Shown piece after piece: positions 12,806 to 15,436 of a stretch of 15,436 nt of DNA. The notes beneath the pieces were generated by a model that was not told where the DNA came from, did not search any database, and saw only the letters and a program-made list of their open reading frames with translations. A program made the position numbers and the translations under genes. The DNA comes from Oscillospiraceae bacterium (GTDB lineage: Bacteria; Bacillota; Clostridia; Oscillospirales; Ruminococcaceae), in contig JAITVF010000046.1 in the NCBI GenBank assembly GCA_031285945.1, forward strand, positions 1-15,436. Reading direction: 5' to 3'. Every line of letters begins with the position of its first letter. Within the stretch, counting starts at the first letter, position 1.

Positions 12806-14001
12806 GGCGCTTTTTTATTGGCGCCGCCGCTCTTGTAATATTAAGCTCAGTTCTTTTGCGGGGGGTATATTTATATCTTTCTTATTCCATGCCTCCCTAC
12901 CGCGGCTCGGTGGGGAGTGAGAACCACAATCAGAAGATTACCGGCCTCTATCTAGTAAAGGAATCGGCCAAAAGGGAAAACAGCCTTATTATTTACGGCT
13001 CGAGCGAGCTGCGCACCTTAGAGATTTCCACACATCCGGCCAACTTTTTTAAGGGGGGGCGCAGCGGCTTTCAGGTAAATCTGGTGGGCAGAGGCTCCTG
13101 CCAGGCCCTGATTCACGCAATTTCGATCGCGGCCTCGGGCGATTCGCTGACCGGCAAAAGGGTCGCTCTTATAACCTCCCCCCAGTCCTACGCCGAAGAA
13201 GGAATAGCTCCCGACATGTTTATGGCCAATTTTTCCCCTCAGCAATATCTTGAGCTTATTGCGGCGGAGGATATCCCGGCCGAGATGAAGGAATATATCT
13301 CGGCGCGGGTAGAGACCCTGTTTTTCCGCTACGAAAATATGGCGGGCGTATCCCCGCCCGACCCGGCCATTAAAGCGCTTGCCTCCCACGCGGCGTCCCC
13401 CACGCCGCTGAGCTCGGCGCTGGACGTTATCCTGACCCCTTACTACGCGCTGAGCCGCGGGCTTTTTGACATGAAGGACCTCACCCTTTCGGCAAGGATT
13501 ATTAAATCGGCCGAGGAAGACGCGCCGCGGCAGCCTCCGGAGGAAATAGACTGGGCCGCCGAGGAAGAAACGGCGATTCGGGAGGCGGAGGCGATGACCT
13601 CCAGCAACGGGTTTGGCATCCTTGACGGCTATTATGCCGCTAATATAGGCGAAAGGCTTTCGCGCCTTGAAAACCGGGATAAGAATCTGAGCTATTCGGT
13701 CTCTGAGGAATACGGCGACCTGCGGCTTCTATTTGAGGTTTGCCGAGAAAAGGGAATAGAGCCGCTTTTTATACACGTGCCCTTGCACGGCGCCTGGAGC
13801 GACTACACAGGCTTTTTAACCGAGCGGCGGGAGGAATACTACCGAAACGTTAACGAGATCGCCAAGGAATACGGTATCGAAGTTTTGGACCTGACCGGGC
13901 GCGAGTACGATGAATACTTCCTCTGCGACGTTATGCATCTTGGCTGGAGGGGGTGGCTTGAGGTTGATCGCGCGCTTATCGAATATTATTACGGCGGTTA
14001 A
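12799..14001 (+). CDS. dltD: D-alanyl transferase DltD
   Basis: This 400-residue protein has one N-terminal membrane helix (about 5-28) and an extracellular SGNH-like esterase domain. The catalytic elements are Ser in IYGSSEL (68/69) near the start, and Asp 377 with His 380 in CDVMHLGWRGW near the end. The D-x-x-H spacing is that of known DltD. It is thought to finish transfer of D-alanine onto teichoic acid outside the membrane. The ATG overlaps dltC by 7 bp. The 3' end is also used by a second reading frame: a dltX-like gene probably starts inside its last 44 bases. Confidence 0.92.
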   Translation: MLRRFFIGAAALVILSSVLLRGVYLYLSYSMPPYRGSVGSENHNQKITGLYLVKESAKRENSLIIYGSSELRTLEISTHPANFFKGGRSGFQVNLVGRGSCQALIHAISIAASGDSLTGKRVALITSPQSYAEEGIAPDMFMANFSPQQYLELIAAEDIPAEMKEYISARVETLFFRYENMAGVSPPDPAIKALASHAASPTPLSSALDVILTPYYALSRGLFDMKDLTLSARIIKSAEEDAPRQPPEEIDWAAEEETAIREAEAMTSSNGFGILDGYYAANIGERLSRLENRDKNLSYSVSEEYGDLRLLFEVCREKGIEPLFIHVPLHGAWSDYTGFLTERREEYYRNVNEIAKEYGIEVLDLTGREYDEYFLCDVMHLGWRGWLEVDRALIEYYYGG

Positions 14002-14125
14002 GAAGTTTGTTTTTGGCGGGGCTTTGCCGCGTATGTGCTGCTATATCATAATTCTGCTCTTTTTGCTGGCGCTTTGGCTTCTTACAGAGCAAGCCGATAT
14101 TCCTTTTGTTTATAACGAGTTTTAA
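13958..14125 (+). CDS. dltX: DltX-like microprotein (C-terminal FVYNEF) at the end of the dlt operon
   Basis: The frame ending at 14125 encodes a basic N-terminal stretch (VKKF... ALPR), one membrane segment (MCCYIIILLFLLALWLL) and the terminus ADIPFVYNEF. A single-pass peptide of about 50 residues ending in F-[IVL]-Y-N-E-F is the DltX signature; its C-terminal Tyr motif is needed for D-alanylation and is thought to carry the alanyl group between DltB and DltD. The best start is the TTG at 13958, with GGAGG (13946-13950) seven bases upstream. This gives 55 residues and a 44-bp overlap with dltD. An ATG at 14033 would leave only 30 residues, and an ATG at 13910 has no ribosome site. In Bacilli dltX usually precedes dltA, so this position is unusual. 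The gene is firm, the exact start less so. Confidence 0.8.
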   Translation: MRLIARLSNIITAVKKFVFGGALPRMCCYIIILLFLLALWLLTEQADIPFVYNEF

Positions 14126-14177
14126 CGCCGCTCATATCTTTTAATTCTTTCAACATTGCGCCTATTCTCTCTGCATT
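14126..14177 (-). pseudogene. Possible short coding remnant between dltX and the MITE
   Basis: On the minus strand these bases read NAERIGAMLKELKDMSGV, a plausible amphipathic helix, entering directly from the MITE end. There is no start or complete domain. It could be the tail of a gene cut by the element, or chance. Confidence 0.2.
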
Positions 14178-14341
14178 AGGGCTTGTTTGATAAATGTTCC
14201 AGTTCGTGCTTTTGCCTAAAATTTTGGTAGATTTTATGTGAGGAGGACGCCGCTTGGCCGACGCCAAGCAAGGACGACGAGCAGGTAAGCCGCAAAATTT
14301 GGCAAAATGACGAACATGGGTTATTCATCAAACAAACCCTA
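14177..14341. mobile_element. MITE-like element with about 40-bp terminal inverted repeats
   Basis: The left end, AGGGCTTGTTTGATAAAT followed by GTTCGTG and TTTTGCC, is matched by the complement of the right end, AGGGTTTGTTTGATGAAT then GTTCGTC and TTTTGCC. A TA lies on each side of GGG...CCC (14177-14178 and 14340-14341), which could be a TA target duplication as made by IS630/mariner-type transposases. The centre has no transposase but carries a 7-bp hairpin, GCTTGGC-CGAC-GCCAAGC (about 14251-14268). The right end overlaps the stop codon of the isochorismatase-like gene. Confidence 0.8.
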
Positions 14342-14830
14342 ACCTAACAGGCCATTCAAATCAATAACCTTGCTGCCTTTACTTTCATAATAGCGCAGCA
14401 TTTCGGGCAGCTTCTTCTTGTCGTAACTGGTAATGCAATCGGACAGGACGGTAACGCCATAATCTGCTTTGCGTAAGTTGAAGCAGGTTGATTTAACACA
14501 GGCGGCGGCGTCCGCTCCCTCTATATAGAAATCGCCTATCTCGTTTTTGCTGATAAAGTCCGCAAATTCCTCGCTGGTTAACGCGCTACCTTTGAATTTT
14601 GTGAAAACATTTTGCGATACGATTTTCAAATCTGGCGCCAATTCAGCCCCGTGTGTACCCGGCTTAAAAGTTCTAGTGCCTGCTGATAAATTTTCATGCC
14701 GTATATAAACAACGTGGATATCGCCGGCAACAGCCCATTCAATCGCTTTATTGATATTGCCGATAATCTCCTTGTAATTCTTTGTAATGTCATTTTGAAT
14801 ATCAATCACGACTAAGGCTTTTTTCTGCAT
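14339..14830 (-). CDS. Isochorismatase-fold cysteine hydrolase
   Basis: A 163-residue cytosolic protein of the isochorismatase/nicotinamidase superfamily, which hydrolyses amide or ether bonds with an Asp-Lys-Cys triad. The N-terminal VVIDIQND holds the Asp (about residue 10), VFTKFKGSAL holds the Lys (about 76-78), and GADAAACVKSTC holds the nucleophile Cys (about 109). The substrate is not predictable. The ATG at 14830 with GAGGAGG eight bases upstream sets the start; the open frame continues 37 codons further up without support. The base composition is visibly more AT-rich than the dlt genes, with many AAA, AAT and ATT codons. It lies between a MITE and a palindromic repeat, so recent acquisition is likely. 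Its TAG stop lies in the MITE terminal repeat. Confidence 0.9.
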   Translation of the reverse strand: MQKKALVVIDIQNDITKNYKEIIGNINKAIEWAVAGDIHVVYIRHENLSAGTRTFKPGTHGAELAPDLKIVSQNVFTKFKGSALTSEEFADFISKNEIGDFYIEGADAAACVKSTCFNLRKADYGVTVLSDCITSYDKKKLPEMLRYYESKGSKVIDLNGLLG

Positions 14831-14880
14831 GATGTTTCCTCCTCGATTTTGAGCTTCTATATCCAACATCATAGCGCATG

Positions 14881-14906
14881 AAACAAGACAACAGTATGTC
14901 TTGTTT
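14881..14906. promoter_or_regulatory. Perfect 10-bp inverted repeat upstream of the hydrolase gene, candidate operator
   Basis: AAACAAGACA (14881-14890) and TGTCTTGTTT (14897-14906) with a six-base spacer. It lies 50-75 bp upstream of the ATG; a TATGAT -10-like box on the minus strand follows it. The size and spacing suit a dimeric TetR- or MarR-type repressor, but no regulator gene is in sight. Confidence 0.5.
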
Positions 14907-14927
14907 ATTAGACCTGTCTGAGAATTT

Positions 14928-15031
14928 ATACTAATCCGCAAATAAAACGCTTTTATAATATTACTCTATTGCTTCCCCCGCCAGAGGCGGGGGAAGCAAT
15001 AGAAAGAAGTATTTTAAATGCGCAATAGCAT
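14928..15031 (+). repeat. 104-bp palindromic intergenic repeat, copy 2
   Basis: Same orientation and same length as copy 1 (3976-4079), about 91 percent identical by eye. The central hairpin (14966-14982 with 14986-15002, loop AGA) is perfect here over 17 bp. Relative to copy 1, the pair A4019-T4045 is replaced by G-C, and the mismatch at 4029/4035 is repaired. Confidence 0.85.
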
Positions 15032-15043
15032 AAGAAGCTGCAA

Positions 15044-15208
15044 ATAGAGCAATGCGCCAAAATAACCGGAAATTCGATGCCGTATGGCGCGCATTGCTCT
15101 ATCGGCCATATCCGGCGGTTGCCACCCGCAGGTGGCGAGCCGGATGGCCATGCTCGCTATAGCAATTGTAGATAAGACCTTTTCCGCTCATTTCTTACAA
15201 TTGCTATA
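15044..15208 (+). repeat. Second intergenic hairpin family, long copy with three consecutive hairpins
   Basis: Hairpin a: ATAGAGCAATGCG (15044-15056) pairs with 15090-15102. Hairpin b: GGCCAT..CCGGC (15104-15116) pairs with GCCGGATGGCC (15139-15149), enclosing GCCACC-CGCA-GGTGGC (15121-15136). Hairpin c: TATAGCAATTGTA (15158-15170) pairs with 15196-15208. The short copy at 8206-8303 keeps the outer words and hairpin c but lacks most of a and b. Confidence 0.75.
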
Positions 15209-15271
15209 ATCTATTTGTAGTATTATATTCTAATTTTAGGGGCGGTTTTATGCGTTCGCCTTGGGTAAAAC

Positions 15272-15304
15272 AATGGGAAGCAGGGCAACTCCCCGCTTCC
15301 CATT
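15272..15304 (-). terminator. Probable terminator of a minus-strand gene entering from the right
   Basis: A perfect 10-bp stem, AATGGGAAGC (15272-15281) with GCTTCCCATT (15295-15304), extended by GGG/CCC inside. On the minus strand the stem is followed by GTTTTA. Nothing on the plus strand nearby needs a terminator. The stretch 15209-15271 holds no gene that I can see. Confidence 0.55.
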
Positions 15305-15306
15305 CT

Positions 15307-15436
15307 TTATAATACATCTGTGATTATGGTAATCTCTAAGCTCCGCCCCGTCTGGCCGTTCAGCAGTGCGTTGCAATCGCCTGAAATCAAAATTTACTCA
15401 ATAAGTGGCCAGGGTTCCGTACCCGGCGGTTTCGTA
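15307..15436 (-). pseudogene. Possible 3' end of a minus-strand gene, frame interrupted
   Basis: A minus-strand frame ends at 15307, two bases before the terminator stem, with a protein-like tail (GDCNALLNGQTGRSLEITII). It is preceded in the same frame by a TAA at 15394-15396, and the other two frames also stop nearby. It could be a decayed gene, a frameshift, or chance; only 130 bases are visible and no family is recognised. Confidence 0.2.

Noticed and set aside
13910..13957. ATG at 13910 as the dltX start
   Set aside because: No ribosome site and a 92-bp overlap with dltD; the TTG at 13958 with GGAGG gives the usual DltX length.
14082..14267. 61-codon minus-strand frame across the MITE end
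   Set aside because: It runs through the terminal repeat and opposite dltX; only the 14126-14177 part looks protein-like, so it is not called a gene.
15298..15436. Right-edge minus-strand frame read through its TGA as a selenoprotein
   Set aside because: The frame after the TGA runs through the terminator hairpin and shows no family, and there is no Cys-homologue context to support Sec.

Overview
The window looks like a chromosomal segment of a GC-rich Gram-positive Clostridia-type bacterium, possibly from the Oscillospiraceae. The reasons are Shine-Dalgarno sites of the GGAGG type, frequent TTG and GTG starts, a class B sortase, lipoprotein signals, a PdaA-like peptidoglycan deacetylase and a dlt operon for D-alanylation of teichoic acids. 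The organism uses selenocysteine: the window carries a UGA-decoding tRNA-Sec, and its selD gene itself contains an in-frame UGA. The genus assignment is inference.

Left part (1-1600, minus strand): a three-gene operon. It encodes a degenerate PHP-domain protein, a 113-residue protein I do not recognise, and the ATPase end of a GyrB/ParE-type topoisomerase subunit that runs off the window. Selenium block (1615-3976): the tRNA-Sec gene (plus) and selD (minus) converge on one palindromic terminator. A LysR regulator of the type linked to selenium metabolism diverges from selD, and a perfect 16-bp inverted repeat lies between the two starts.

Middle (4163-7924): a lipoprotein-like class B sortase (minus); a MATE exporter behind a consensus TTGACA-N17-TATAAT promoter and a GC-rich leader; and a lipoprotein polysaccharide deacetylase. 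Cell-envelope block (8343-14125, plus): a transglutaminase-like lipoprotein, a small lipoprotein, then dltA-dltB-dltC-dltD. The block ends with a very short gene whose product ends in FVYNEF, the hallmark of DltX. That gene overlaps dltD and is easily missed, and its place after dltD is opposite to the usual dltX-first order. DltA charges DltC with D-alanine, DltB (MBOAT) moves it across the membrane, and DltX and DltD are thought to complete transfer to the polymer.

Right end (14126-15436): an AT-richer accessory stretch. It has a MITE-like element with about 40-bp terminal inverted repeats, an isochorismatase-fold hydrolase (minus) behind a perfect 10-bp palindrome, and a dense run of palindromic intergenic repeats. 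These repeats are the most unusual feature of the window. A 104-bp element occurs twice (3976 and 14928), a relative lies at 7931, and a second hairpin family occurs at 8206 and 15044. In both families a stem pair is changed on both sides between copies, so pairing is kept.
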